From: CAYNTH01 sp964427055
Lineage (GTDB): Archaea; Aenigmatarchaeota; Aenigmatarchaeia; CG10238-14; SCSR01
Direction of reading: 5' to 3'
DNA length: 15,788 nt
Assembly (NCBI GenBank): GCA_964427055.1
Contig: CAYRSQ010000017.1
Span: 1 to 15,788 of the forward strand
A model generated the notes under the pieces. That model was not told the DNA's origin and did not search any database. It saw nothing but the letters and a program-made list of their open reading frames with translations. Of this stretch, positions 6,957 through 14,291 are shown one piece after another (within the stretch, counting starts at the first letter, position 1; each line of letters opens with the position of its first letter). Position numbers and translations under genes: made by a program.

Positions 6957-7355
6957 ATGGTGAATGAAGTGCGTCCTAAATCAAAAAAACCAAGGAAACA
7001 GAGGAAGTACATAAGGACAGCCTCTATACACGAGAGGAGGAAGATGATGTCCTCGCACCTTTCGGAAGAGCTGATGAAAGAGCACAGCAGAAGGAACTCC
7101 CCGGTAAGGAAGGGAGATGAAGTTTCGATTATGAGGGGCAAGTTCAGAGGCAAGACAGGGAAGATATCGAAAGTCGACCTGAAGAAATATAAGACATACA
7201 TAGAGGGTATTAAAATCAGGAAGACCGATGGCACAGAGAGGCAGGCCCCTATACATCCGTCAAACTTAAAAATCATAAAACTAAATCTGGAAGACAAGAG
7301 AAGAGTCGCCGCCTTGAAGAGGAAGGCCAGTGTAATTATCGGTGAAAAGAAATGA
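6957..7355 (+). CDS. rpl24: Large-subunit ribosomal protein uL24
   Basis: uL24 is an assembly initiator that binds the 5' region of 23S rRNA. The 132-residue product has the basic archaeal N-terminal part (SKKPRKQRKYIRTASIHERR), the KOW motif VRKGDEVSIMRGKFRGKTGK around residues 50-69, and a later IHPSNLKIIKL strand. It starts immediately after the uL14 stop and its own stop overlaps the eS4 start as ATGA, so coupled translation is expected. Confidence 0.96.
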   Translation: MVNEVRPKSKKPRKQRKYIRTASIHERRKMMSSHLSEELMKEHSRRNSPVRKGDEVSIMRGKFRGKTGKISKVDLKKYKTYIEGIKIRKTDGTERQAPIHPSNLKIIKLNLEDKRRVAALKRKASVIIGEKK

Positions 7356-8059
7356 AGAGACACCTTAAGAGGCTGAGATCGCCAAGGTTCTGGAGCATAT
7401 CCAAGAAAGCATCTAAATGGGCGACGAAACCCAGGCCAGGTCCCCACGGGACGTTTGAATCCATACCTCTATTGGTTGTTGTTAGAGACATATTGGAACT
7501 TGCAGATGACGGTAAGGAAGCCAAGTCCATAATAAAGATGAATGAGATACGTGTCGACGGAAAAGACAGGAGCGACCACAAGTATCCTGTAGGACTGATG
7601 GACATAGTATCGGTGTCAAAGCTGAAGAAGCATTATGTCGTATTGCCTACTAACAAGGGGTTAGAACTTGTCGAGATACAGGCGAAGGACTCGAAACAGA
7701 AACTGTGCAAGATAGAGAACAAGAGGTCTGTGGCAGGAGGCAAAGTCAGCCTTAACCTACACGACGGAAGCAACGTAAGAATCGACGGTAGCGAGGGGGT
7801 AAAATACAGCACTGGTGATTCCATAATGATCGACCTTGACGGCAAAAAGATAACCAAACACTTCAAGCTGGACAAGGGCAATGTCGTGATTGTGACAAAG
7901 GGAAAGAACATGGGCAAGCGGGGGAGAATAGAAGACGTGATAGTTACCAAGACGAAGGAGCCGACGAAGGTCATGTGCGACATGGACGGCGAGAAGATGG
8001 AAGTTATAAAGGATTATGTATTGGTCATAGGCGAAAAGGAACCAATACTGAATGTGTGA
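7352..8059 (+). CDS. rps4e: Small-subunit ribosomal protein eS4
   Basis: eS4 is found only in archaea and eukaryotes and binds the 5' domain of 16S rRNA. The 235-residue product has the N-terminal HLKRLRSPRFW, an S4-like RNA-binding segment (about residues 42-80, with NEIRVDGK), a central eS4 domain, and a C-terminal KOW motif VVIVTKGKNMGKRGRIEDV (about 178-196). Its ATG overlaps the uL24 stop. Its position between uL24 and uL5 is the normal archaeal arrangement. Confidence 0.96.
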   Translation: MKRHLKRLRSPRFWSISKKASKWATKPRPGPHGTFESIPLLVVVRDILELADDGKEAKSIIKMNEIRVDGKDRSDHKYPVGLMDIVSVSKLKKHYVVLPTNKGLELVEIQAKDSKQKLCKIENKRSVAGGKVSLNLHDGSNVRIDGSEGVKYSTGDSIMIDLDGKKITKHFKLDKGNVVIVTKGKNMGKRGRIEDVIVTKTKEPTKVMCDMDGEKMEVIKDYVLVIGEKEPILNV

Positions 8060-8071
8060 TTGGTGTTATGA

Positions 8072-8593
8072 ATGGCTGACAATAAGATGAAGGACATACG
8101 CGCCGACAAGGTCACCATAAACATAGGGTGTGGCGGTGACAACAACTCGATAGAAAGGGCGAAGAAACTTATCGCAATGTTTGCGAAGGATAAGAAGTCG
8201 GTGGTGACACTCTCGAAAAGGAGAAGCACATTCGGCATCGCAAAGGGTAAGCCGGTCGGAGTCAAGGTCACTCTGAGAGGGGACGATGCGATAAAATTCG
8301 CTAAGATAGCACTTGCCGGCGTCGACAACGTGCTGAAGAATACTTCATTCGATGAAGAGGGTAATTTCAGTTTTGGATTGAAGGAATACATAGAGATGCC
8401 TGGGATAAAATATGACCACGACATAGGAATGATGGGGTTCGACGTCGCAGTCACTTTGAAGAGGGCGGGCTTCAGGATAAGCAGGAGAAAACTCCAGCCT
8501 AAGAAGGTTCCAGCATCGCACAAGATAACCAAGGAAGAATCGATGCAATGGGCGAAGGAAGTTTTAGGCGCGAACATAGTCGTCAGCGAATGA
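8072..8593 (+). CDS. rpl5: Large-subunit ribosomal protein uL5
   Basis: uL5 binds 5S rRNA in the central protuberance and contacts the P-site tRNA. The 173-residue product has RADKVTINIGCGG near the N-terminus, the archaeal TLSKRRSTFGIAKGKPVGVK segment, and IKYDHDIGMMGFDVAVTLKR near residues 110-130. GGTG is present upstream of the ATG at 8072; an out-of-frame ATG at 8068 stops after three codons. In most archaea uS14 follows directly, but here an unknown gene intervenes. Confidence 0.96.
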   Translation: MADNKMKDIRADKVTINIGCGGDNNSIERAKKLIAMFAKDKKSVVTLSKRRSTFGIAKGKPVGVKVTLRGDDAIKFAKIALAGVDNVLKNTSFDEEGNFSFGLKEYIEMPGIKYDHDIGMMGFDVAVTLKRAGFRISRRKLQPKKVPASHKITKEESMQWAKEVLGANIVVSE

Positions 8594-8611
8594 AATTCGG
8601 CTGGTTTAAAG

Positions 8612-8622
8612 CCTAAATATTA
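8612..8622 (+). promoter_or_regulatory. Candidate TATA box before the unknown gene at 8649
   Basis: CCTAAATATTA lies in the 55-nt gap after uL5, about 32 nt before the first possible TTG start at 8649. Other AT-rich runs (TTTAAA at 8605, ATTTAAG at 8631) make the exact box uncertain. Confidence 0.35.
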
Positions 8623-8648
8623 GATAGTTGATTTAAGTTATAGCGAGA

Positions 8649-8927
8649 TTGATATTCTTGGATGAAATACCCAAAGACAAAATTCAAAGGGACATGCTGG
8701 AATTCGACAGCCTTATGAACGGCGCCGAATTCAAGAAGTTCATAGACTTCATGGATCAGACGAACAAGTTTTCTGGGATAATACTGAAGAAGGCCGAGCT
8801 CGACAAGAACTTCAACAAGGTCTACACACAGGCGGTGGAGAAAATAACCGAGCTGCAGTTCATAGACCTTGACGAGAGTGACAGCGACGAGAGTTTCATC
8901 GAGATATTGGGAAAGTTCGGGGGTTAA
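8649..8927 (+). CDS. Unknown small acidic protein between uL5 and uS14
   Basis: I do not recognise this 92-residue protein. It is acidic and looks mainly helical, without membrane segments or Cys/His clusters, and it has an Asp/Glu/Ser-rich stretch (DLDESDSDESFIE) near residues 73-85. The in-frame region has no ATG near its start: TTG at 8649 or TTG at 8658 are the candidates and neither has a GGTG, so a leaderless transcript from the AT-rich gap upstream is likely. Codon choice (AAG, ATA, CTT/CTG) resembles the flanking ribosomal genes, which supports real coding. Its place inside the ribosomal cluster suggests a link to translation, but that is inference. Confidence 0.75.
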   Translation: MIFLDEIPKDKIQRDMLEFDSLMNGAEFKKFIDFMDQTNKFSGIILKKAELDKNFNKVYTQAVEKITELQFIDLDESDSDESFIEILGKFGG

Positions 8928-8937
8928 ACTTAAATTC
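8928..8937 (+). promoter_or_regulatory. Candidate TATA box before uS14
   Basis: ACTTAAATTC follows the stop of the unknown gene and is centred about 39 nt before the uS14 ATG. Transcription would start near 8959, leaving a short leader that still contains GGTG at 8963-8966. Confidence 0.45.
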
Positions 8938-8971
8938 TATGAATTTAATGATTTTTCTGAACGGTGTTAAG

Positions 8972-9139
8972 ATGGTCGGAAAGGACAAGAAGATTGACAA
9001 GAAAAAATACGGACTCGGGACCCGTGTATGCAGAAGATGCAACAGCACCCACGGACTGATAAGGAAGTATGGCCTTGATTACTGCAGGAGATGCTTCAGA
9101 GAAGTCGCGAAGAGCGTCGGGTTCAAGAAGAACAGCTGA
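8972..9139 (+). CDS. rps14: Small-subunit ribosomal protein uS14, zinc-binding type
   Basis: uS14 binds the head of the small subunit close to uS3 and uS10. The product is 55 residues, typical for archaea. Two Cys pairs, VCRRCNS and YCRRCF, separated by 14 residues, form the zinc site of the C+ form, followed by F-R-E-V-A. The ATG at 8972 is chosen because GGTG stands five nucleotides before it and the family N-terminus is short; an ATG at 8939 would add an unlikely hydrophobic leader. This is the last ribosomal gene of the cluster in the window. Confidence 0.95.
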   Translation: MVGKDKKIDKKKYGLGTRVCRRCNSTHGLIRKYGLDYCRRCFREVAKSVGFKKNS

Positions 9140-9149
9140 TTCGCATTCC

Positions 9150-9158
9150 TTTAATTAA
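9150..9158 (+). promoter_or_regulatory. TATA-like box of the prepilin peptidase gene
   Basis: TTTAATTAA is centred 26 nt before the ATG at 9179, the spacing expected for a leaderless archaeal mRNA; no GGTG precedes the start. Confidence 0.5.
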
Positions 9159-9178
9159 GAAATTTCTAAAATAATATT

Positions 9179-10063
9179 ATGCTACAGTTTTTAGTTCTAG
9201 GTGTAGCGCTCATCGGGTGCGTGATAGCGAGCTATTGGGATCTGAAGACCACCGAAGTCCCTGACAGCGTCCCATATTCAATGATTTCCGCCGGGATTCT
9301 GATATACCTGGTGCAGTCGATACTCGCAAATAGCATAGAACCCCTGGCCAACAGCGTGATGATGGGCATCTCCCTGTTCGTATTTGGATACATCCTCTAT
9401 TATTTCGGACAGTGGGGGGGCGCGGATGCGAAGATACTCTCCTCCATAGGTTTCCTGCTTCCCGACATACCCAGCGTCACGATATCCCAGTCATTGCCTA
9501 TATTCCCGCTCACGTTACCGTTCCCTCTTACATATGTCGCCAACCTTTTCCTGGTCGGGACAGTATACATGTTCATCTACGCGTTTTTTATAGCGGCCAA
9601 CGACAGGAAGATAGTCTCGCACTTCAGGAAGGATGTTAGGTCGAGCACGAAGCTGATATTGTTTTCATCGATCGCATTGTTCATATTCCTCTCGCTCATA
9701 GGGTTTGAGTTTTATAGGAGCATCGGGGCGGACCCGGAGTTTTACGGCGTGTTCTCTAAGTCCGCGATAACGGTAATCGCGACATCGGCCATCTTTCTGC
9801 TCTACAAGTTCGCGAGAGTCGTTGAGAATGTCGGGTTCAAGAAGAGGATCCCGGTGAGCGACGTGAAAGAGGGTGATGTCCTTATGAAATCCAAGGTATG
9901 GGTAGGCATAGAGAATGCCGAACTGCATAAGCTGAGAAGCTCTGGTAAGAAATACGTTTGGATCAAAGAAGGAGTCAGGTTCATTCCTGCTTTCCTACTC
10001 GCGCTGATATTCACGATATATTACGGGGACATAATGTTTTTCGTGTTCGGTTTCCTCTTATGA
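9179..10063 (+). CDS. Archaeal type IV prepilin/preflagellin peptidase (A24 family, FlaK/PibD-like)
   Basis: This membrane aspartyl protease would cut class III signal peptides of archaellins and type IV pilin-like proteins at the inner face of the membrane. Both catalytic aspartates are visible: D21 in YWDLKTTEVPD after the first membrane segment, and D83 in the GGADAK version of the G-x-G-D motif. There are several hydrophobic segments (about residues 1-18, 33-50, 57-77, 115-138, 158-174, 197-213). The C-terminal KEGVRFIPAFLLALIF matches the KEGIPF-type end of archaeal preflagellin peptidases. At 294 residues it is somewhat longer than most FlaK proteins. No pilin or archaellin gene is in the window. 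Its stop overlaps the serS stop by 6 nt in convergent orientation. Confidence 0.88.
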   Translation: MLQFLVLGVALIGCVIASYWDLKTTEVPDSVPYSMISAGILIYLVQSILANSIEPLANSVMMGISLFVFGYILYYFGQWGGADAKILSSIGFLLPDIPSVTISQSLPIFPLTLPFPLTYVANLFLVGTVYMFIYAFFIAANDRKIVSHFRKDVRSSTKLILFSSIALFIFLSLIGFEFYRSIGADPEFYGVFSKSAITVIATSAIFLLYKFARVVENVGFKKRIPVSDVKEGDVLMKSKVWVGIENAELHKLRSSGKKYVWIKEGVRFIPAFLLALIFTIYYGDIMFFVFGFLL

Positions 10064-11350
10064 TTCCTTTCCGATAACTTCCATCCCGTCAAGATATTCC
10101 CTCAGAGCTTTTGGTACGGCAATGGTTCCGTCTTCCTGCTGATGCTGTTCGATTATGGCCATCATGGTCCTGCTAGTGGCGAGCGCGGTGTTGTTCAGCG
10201 TATGTACGAACCCGACAACAGGTTTGCCTTCGCCTTCCCGGTATTTTACATTCAGCCTTCTTGCCTGGTAATCGGTGCAGTTCGAGTTTGACCCTATCTC
10301 CCTGAACTCGCCGTCAGCCATCCACACTTCGGTGTCGTACTTCTTGGCCGCTATGCTGCCTATGTCTCCCGTACAGACATTGACGACCCTGTAGTGAAGT
10401 CCGAGCGCCTGGTAAAGGTCCTCACTGTTCTTCTGTATCTCCTCGTGCAACTTCCATGAATCTTCCGGAAGGCAGAAGATGAATTGTTCTACCTTGTTGA
10501 ACTGGTGCATCCTGTAGAAACCCTTCGTGTACTTTCCGTGTGAGCCGACCTCCCTTCTGAAGCACGGACTTACACCAGCCAACTTTATCGGCAGTTTGTC
10601 CTTGTCTAGAATTTCATCCTGGAACATCGCCCCCATAGGATGTTCGCTTGTTGCTATCAGGTAGAGGTCGTCGCCATCTATCTTGTACATGACGCTCTCA
10701 AAATCTCCCAAGTCGGTCACTCCCTCGTACGGTTCCCGCCTCATCATGAACGGCGGCTCTATTAGTGTGAACCCTCTCTTCCTGAGGAAGTCTATCGCGA
10801 ATCTCTGTATCGCTATGTCGAGCAGAGCCAGGTCTCCCTTCAGATAAACAAAACCGGACCCGGATATTTTCGCCGCCCTGTCGAAATCTGCCAGCCCAAG
10901 GTCCCTCACTATGTCCGCGTGCCCTTTGGGTACGAACCCGAATTCCGGCGGCTTTCCCACTCTCCTCAGTTCGACGTTGTCATGTTCGTCCTTACCGAAC
11001 GGGACGCTCTCGTGCAGGATGTTTGGAAGTTTCATGAGGCCGAGCTTCAGTTCAAACTCGAGTTTGTCCTTGCGCTCCTCCAGTTTCTTTATCTCTTTCG
11101 GGAGTTTTCCCGCCTCCCTCATCTTCTCCTCTGCCTCTTCCTTGCGACCGGTCTTTTTCATCTCGGCGATATCCATGCTCATATCGTTCCGAGTTTTCCT
11201 GAGGTCGTTCAGCTTCTTGCTTTCCTCCCTCCATTTCTCGTCGGTCTTTATGATTTTCTTCAACAGCTTTACTTTGTCGCTGTCGTGCCTCTTCTCGAGG
11301 TTGTCCTTCACCATCTCCGGAGTTTCCCTTATCATCTTTATGTCCAGCAT
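10058..11350 (-). CDS. serS: Seryl-tRNA synthetase, common (non-methanogen) type
   Basis: This class II synthetase activates serine and charges tRNA-Ser in the cytoplasm. The 430-residue product has the N-terminal coiled-coil arm (about residues 25-105, rich in Lys and Glu), TSEH at 234-237 in the serine/ATP pocket, motif 2 CFRREVGSHGKYTKGFYRMH (263-282), and motif 3 around LNNTALATSRTMMAIIE with Arg 394. The tail KALREYLDG is also typical. The start is the ATG at 11350, which begins M-L-D-I-K and has an AGAGGA motif upstream; a TTG one codon earlier is ignored. It lies 32 nt after a small unknown gene and converges on the peptidase gene. Confidence 0.97.
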   Translation of the reverse strand: MLDIKMIRETPEMVKDNLEKRHDSDKVKLLKKIIKTDEKWREESKKLNDLRKTRNDMSMDIAEMKKTGRKEEAEEKMREAGKLPKEIKKLEERKDKLEFELKLGLMKLPNILHESVPFGKDEHDNVELRRVGKPPEFGFVPKGHADIVRDLGLADFDRAAKISGSGFVYLKGDLALLDIAIQRFAIDFLRKRGFTLIEPPFMMRREPYEGVTDLGDFESVMYKIDGDDLYLIATSEHPMGAMFQDEILDKDKLPIKLAGVSPCFRREVGSHGKYTKGFYRMHQFNKVEQFIFCLPEDSWKLHEEIQKNSEDLYQALGLHYRVVNVCTGDIGSIAAKKYDTEVWMADGEFREIGSNSNCTDYQARRLNVKYREGEGKPVVGFVHTLNNTALATSRTMMAIIEQHQQEDGTIAVPKALREYLDGMEVIGKES

Positions 11351-11382
11351 CAAATCCTCTATAACATTATTTTGTTTCGACT

Positions 11383-11643
11383 TTATTTCAATGTTGTTTT
11401 CAATTCTCTCAGCGGGTATACTTTTTTGATGAATTCATACACCATAGTTTTCCTTTCTTTGAGGTTGCCTTGATTGGGCGCGTCGACCCATATCAACAGT
11501 ATCTCGTTGTAGCCGTCGACTTTCTGCACGCCTAACGAATCCATCTCGTTTCTGTATGATTCATGTATTTCTTGCCCTCTGTAATATGCCCCCCATGTGC
11601 CCGTATTGATTATCATCATGTCACTGGTAGTTTCGCAATCCAT
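11383..11643 (-). CDS. Unknown 86-residue protein upstream of serS
   Basis: I do not recognise this protein. It is soluble, with no membrane segment or metal cluster. It contains the segments INTGTWGAYYRGQEIHES and YNEILLIWVDAPN, suggesting an alpha/beta fold, and a helical Lys/Arg-rich C-terminus. The ATG at 11643 follows GGTG by 8 nt, which supports the start. It precedes serS by 32 nt on the same strand and is probably cotranscribed with it. No clear TATA box is seen before it. A hairpin-like pair (CTAACC 11671-11676 with GGTTAG 11710-11715) lies in its leader. Confidence 0.75.
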   Translation of the reverse strand: MDCETTSDMMIINTGTWGAYYRGQEIHESYRNEMDSLGVQKVDGYNEILLIWVDAPNQGNLKERKTMVYEFIKKVYPLRELKTTLK

Positions 11644-11731
11644 CGTTATATCACCTGTTTCTTTTTCAAACTAACCTTGTATCCTTTGTCAGAAGTCAAA
11701 GAAACTTCGGTTAGAAACAATCAGTGGTCTA

Positions 11732-11785
11732 GAACGAGCTAGACGCACTGGAACTGGAGCTAGAGCTGGATGAGGAACTTGATTT
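11732..11785. repeat. Degenerate hexamer tract coding for a serine run on the minus strand
   Basis: The tract is built from variants of GGARCT on the plus strand. Read on the minus strand it gives twelve serines, A, three serines and F before a TAG at 11729-11731, using TCA, TCC, TCT, TCG, AGT and AGC codons. In that frame a short reading frame opens at an ATG at 11803 (24 codons: M-P-K-A-E-M-K, then the serine tail). The plus strand reads L-E-L-E-L-E-L-D but has no start codon. Whether it is a tiny gene, the remnant of a Ser-rich tail, or only a simple repeat cannot be decided. The rest of 11644-11850 is non-coding. Confidence 0.5.
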
Positions 11786-11818
11786 CATTTCAGCCTTTGG
11801 CATTTCCAGTTCACTTAA

Positions 11819-11830
11819 AATTTATTTTAA
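11819..11830 (+). promoter_or_regulatory. TATA-like region of the APC permease gene
   Basis: The AT-rich run AATTTATTTTAA is centred about 26 nt before the ATG at 11851. There is no GGTG near this ATG, so a leaderless transcript is expected. Confidence 0.5.
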
Positions 11831-11850
11831 AAGCAAGACATATATATCTT

Positions 11851-13152
11851 ATGAAACTGAAGCTGAAACGCGAAGTGACACTTTTCACTGCTGTGCTTTA
11901 CGGCATAGGGATAATCCTAGGTGCTGGGGTATATGCGCTTGTCGGCGAGGCAGCCGAAACTGCGGGAAACGCGGTCTGGATGTCGTTCGTCATAGCGGCC
12001 GCGGTGAGTGCTTTCACCGGGCTGAGCTACATGGAGCTGATATCCATGTTCCCGAAATCGGCTGCAGAGTACTATTACATCAAGAACGCGTTCAAGAAGG
12101 ACTGGCTCGCTTTCAACATAGGATGGATCGAGATATTCGCCGACGTCATAGCGACTTCTGCCGTGTCTCTCGGTTTCGCCGGATATTTTTACGCCCTCTT
12201 CGGTACGCCGATAGTCTGGTCGGCTTTGGGATTGATATTTGTAATGAGTGTGGTGAACTTCTGGGGAATAAAGCAGTCCGCGGACATAAACACAGTGTTC
12301 TCGCTGATAGAGGTGTTCGGCCTGCTATTTGTCATCGGGCTTGCGCTGTACTACGGACATTACGGGACGGTGAACTATCTGGAGATGCCATATGGAGTCG
12401 GTGGCGTTGTGAGTGCGGCGGCCCTGATATTCTTCGCGTACATCGGCTTCGAGGACCTGGCGAACATATCGGAGGAGGTAAAGAACCCGAGAAAGAACGT
12501 CCCGAGAGCGCTGATGATTTCCGTACTTATAACGACCGTGATATACGTCCTGGTAGGTATGGCGGTGGTCAGCCTGACCGACTGGCATGTGCTTGCGGAA
12601 TCGAAGGCGCCGTTGGCCACTGCAGTGTCCACGGTCTTGGGCGACAATGCATTCGTCATGATGTCAGTCATAGCACTGTTTGCGACAGCGAACACCGTGT
12701 TGATAGGACTCATAGTCGGCTCGAGGGCATTCTATGGAATGAGCATGGACGGCACCCTTCCTAAGTCCCTGTGCAAGATACACAAGACCAGAAGGACACC
12801 TTACGTCGCAGTCTTGCTGACGATGCTGCTTTCAATGGCGTTCGTACTGTTCGGCCACCTGAACCTGGTCGCGAGCATAACGGACTTCGGGACGTTCTTC
12901 GTATTCATATTCGTGAACCTTGCGGCCATAGGGTTGAGATACACAAGGCCGAAGGCGAAGAGGAGTTTCAAAATCCCAATCAACATAGGGAAATTCCCGG
13001 TCATACCTTTCCTGGGATTGCTGACTTCGATAATACTGATGACACATCTCAGCACGGAGTCGATAGCTATAGGGTTCGGTGCGGTCGCATTCGGTTTCGT
13101 ACTATACATACTATACAACAGGAAGAAACTTTTCCGAAAAAAGAAGAGATGA
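11851..13152 (+). CDS. APC-family amino acid permease
   Basis: A 433-residue membrane transporter of the amino acid-polyamine-organocation superfamily, expected to carry amino acids or amines in symport or exchange. About twelve hydrophobic segments are visible. The first segment carries the substrate-binding unwound-helix motif GIGIILGAGVYALVG (18-32), and FFAYIGFEDLANISEEVKNP (194-213) is the conserved region around helix 6. A very basic tail (NRKKLFRKKKR) lies in the cytoplasm. The start at 11851 begins K-L-K-L-K-R-E-V-T-L-F just before helix 1; an upstream in-frame ATG at 11770 would add 27 residues that do not look like the family and overlap the TATA region. Substrate cannot be told from sequence. 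It converges on tyrS with a 3-nt gap. Confidence 0.92.
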   Translation: MKLKLKREVTLFTAVLYGIGIILGAGVYALVGEAAETAGNAVWMSFVIAAAVSAFTGLSYMELISMFPKSAAEYYYIKNAFKKDWLAFNIGWIEIFADVIATSAVSLGFAGYFYALFGTPIVWSALGLIFVMSVVNFWGIKQSADINTVFSLIEVFGLLFVIGLALYYGHYGTVNYLEMPYGVGGVVSAAALIFFAYIGFEDLANISEEVKNPRKNVPRALMISVLITTVIYVLVGMAVVSLTDWHVLAESKAPLATAVSTVLGDNAFVMMSVIALFATANTVLIGLIVGSRAFYGMSMDGTLPKSLCKIHKTRRTPYVAVLLTMLLSMAFVLFGHLNLVASITDFGTFFVFIFVNLAAIGLRYTRPKAKRSFKIPINIGKFPVIPFLGLLTSIILMTHLSTESIAIGFGAVAFGFVLYILYNRKKLFRKKKR

Positions 13153-13155
13153 TAA

Positions 13156-14244
13156 CTACCTTGTTATCTTGCTGTTTTTCACCAGTTCATACAGTTCCCT
13201 GGCCTTATTGTTCTTCTCGAAGTGGGATCTTATGGGTTCTATTATCCCGTCCAGTGAATCGGCTGTCGCGTTCTTCAGGTCCAGCGGGTGTATGTCCCCT
13301 TTCCTGTACATGCTTTCCAGTTCGTCGTACGACTGTATCTCCAGGTTTCCGCCGAACTTCGCCGGCCTCTTTATCTCCATCACGTCCTGCTTCCTGAATA
13401 CTATGTATTTGCAGTATTCCATTATGGGGTTTCCCTTGATTTGTTTCTCCGGACAGTACGCCCCGTTGATCTTGGTTTTTATCGCCTCATGCGTGTCATG
13501 GACGAATATCGATGTCGACGGCTTGCTCTTGCTCATCTTCGAGCTTATCTGGACGTCGTACGCAGTGTTGTCGTCGAGCCCGTCGGGTGTCTTCTCGCCT
13601 TCGAGTCCCATCAGCATGTGATGGCTTACAACTACGGGTTTCCACCATCCCAGTTTAGGTCCGACCTCCCTCGCGAGCATGTTCGCCCTCCTCTGGTCCA
13701 GCCCCAGCTGGCATATGTCAGCCTTGAGCCAGAATATGTCCGCGGTCTGCATCATTGGATAGAACAGAAGTGCGGTCTGCTTGACGTCGCCGACCTTCCT
13801 GCCGGCTATCGACAGGCATCTTGTCGCCCTATTCAGCGTGGTGTGCTTGGCTATCAGCACGACCTTCTTCCAATATTCAGGATCCTTTATCGCGTTGCTA
13901 GTCCATTCTATCGTGACCTTGTCCATCGGTATGCCGGCGGCCTTCCACACTTCCACGAAATATTTCCCGGTCATCTGTATCTTCTCAAGGTCACCTCCCA
14001 TCTTGTTGTTCAGCCATGCGAACCAGTCCGCCACGTAGAGCTTGAAATGGATACCCGCGTCTATCATGTCCTTGACGTTTATCGCCCTGAGCACGCCGAA
14101 CGCTATGTGGGCCAGCCCGCTGGGTTCGAACCCGTCGTATGCTATGGGGGTCTTCTTCGTCTCGAGGAGCTGCCTGAGCTCGTCCTCTGTTATTATTTCC
14201 TCCCCTACACGCCTGACCAGTTCCATCCTTTTTTCCAAGTCCAT
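13156..14244 (-). CDS. tyrS: Tyrosyl-tRNA synthetase, archaeal/eukaryotic type
   Basis: This class I synthetase charges tRNA-Tyr. The 362-residue product lacks the S4-like domain of bacterial TyrRS, as expected for archaea. YDGFEPSGLAHIAFG (36-50) holds the HIGH-type ATP site in the variant AHIAFG, MMQTADIFWLKADI (164-177) and LDQRRANMLAREV (182-194) form the tyrosine/tRNA pocket, and KMSKS is perfect at 236-240. I start at the ATG at 14244, which has GGTG five nucleotides upstream. An in-frame ATG at 14262 lies only about 20 nt from the TATA-like box, probably upstream of the transcription start. TrpRS is the closest relative family, but the LDQRR and tyrosine-pocket segments favour TyrRS. 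Confidence 0.94.
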   Translation of the reverse strand: MDLEKRMELVRRVGEEIITEDELRQLLETKKTPIAYDGFEPSGLAHIAFGVLRAINVKDMIDAGIHFKLYVADWFAWLNNKMGGDLEKIQMTGKYFVEVWKAAGIPMDKVTIEWTSNAIKDPEYWKKVVLIAKHTTLNRATRCLSIAGRKVGDVKQTALLFYPMMQTADIFWLKADICQLGLDQRRANMLAREVGPKLGWWKPVVVSHHMLMGLEGEKTPDGLDDNTAYDVQISSKMSKSKPSTSIFVHDTHEAIKTKINGAYCPEKQIKGNPIMEYCKYIVFRKQDVMEIKRPAKFGGNLEIQSYDELESMYRKGDIHPLDLKNATADSLDGIIEPIRSHFEKNNKARELYELVKNSKITR

Positions 14245-14276
14245 GTCCGCACCTTTATTCATATTTCGTTTTCAAT

Positions 14277-14286
14277 GTTTTAAAAC
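14277..14286 (-). promoter_or_regulatory. TATA-like box of tyrS
   Basis: The palindromic GTTTTAAAAC lies between the upstream gene and tyrS. Transcription would begin near 14255, leaving about 11 nt of leader with GGTG before the ATG at 14244. Confidence 0.5.
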
Positions 14287-14291
14287 CATTT

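Noticed and set aside
10911..11473. Overlapping plus-strand frames of 172 and 184 codons
   Set aside because: Both are antisense to the Lys/Glu-rich coiled-coil arm of serS, and the hydrophobic look of the translation follows from that.
11671..11715. Hairpin CTAACC / GGTTAG with inner CTTTG / CAAAG as a riboswitch
   Set aside because: The stems are 6 and 5 bp with a 7x7 internal loop between them and an 8-nt end loop; this is weak and could easily arise by chance.
12123..12764. 213-codon Arg/Gly-rich frame inside the permease gene
   Set aside because: It is a shifted frame of a clear APC transporter with all its membrane segments in the main frame.
13288..14283. 331-codon open frame on the plus strand
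   Set aside because: It is antisense to tyrS, whose motifs are unmistakable; the translated sequence has no recognisable domain and is rich in residues expected from complementing Lys/Glu-rich coding.
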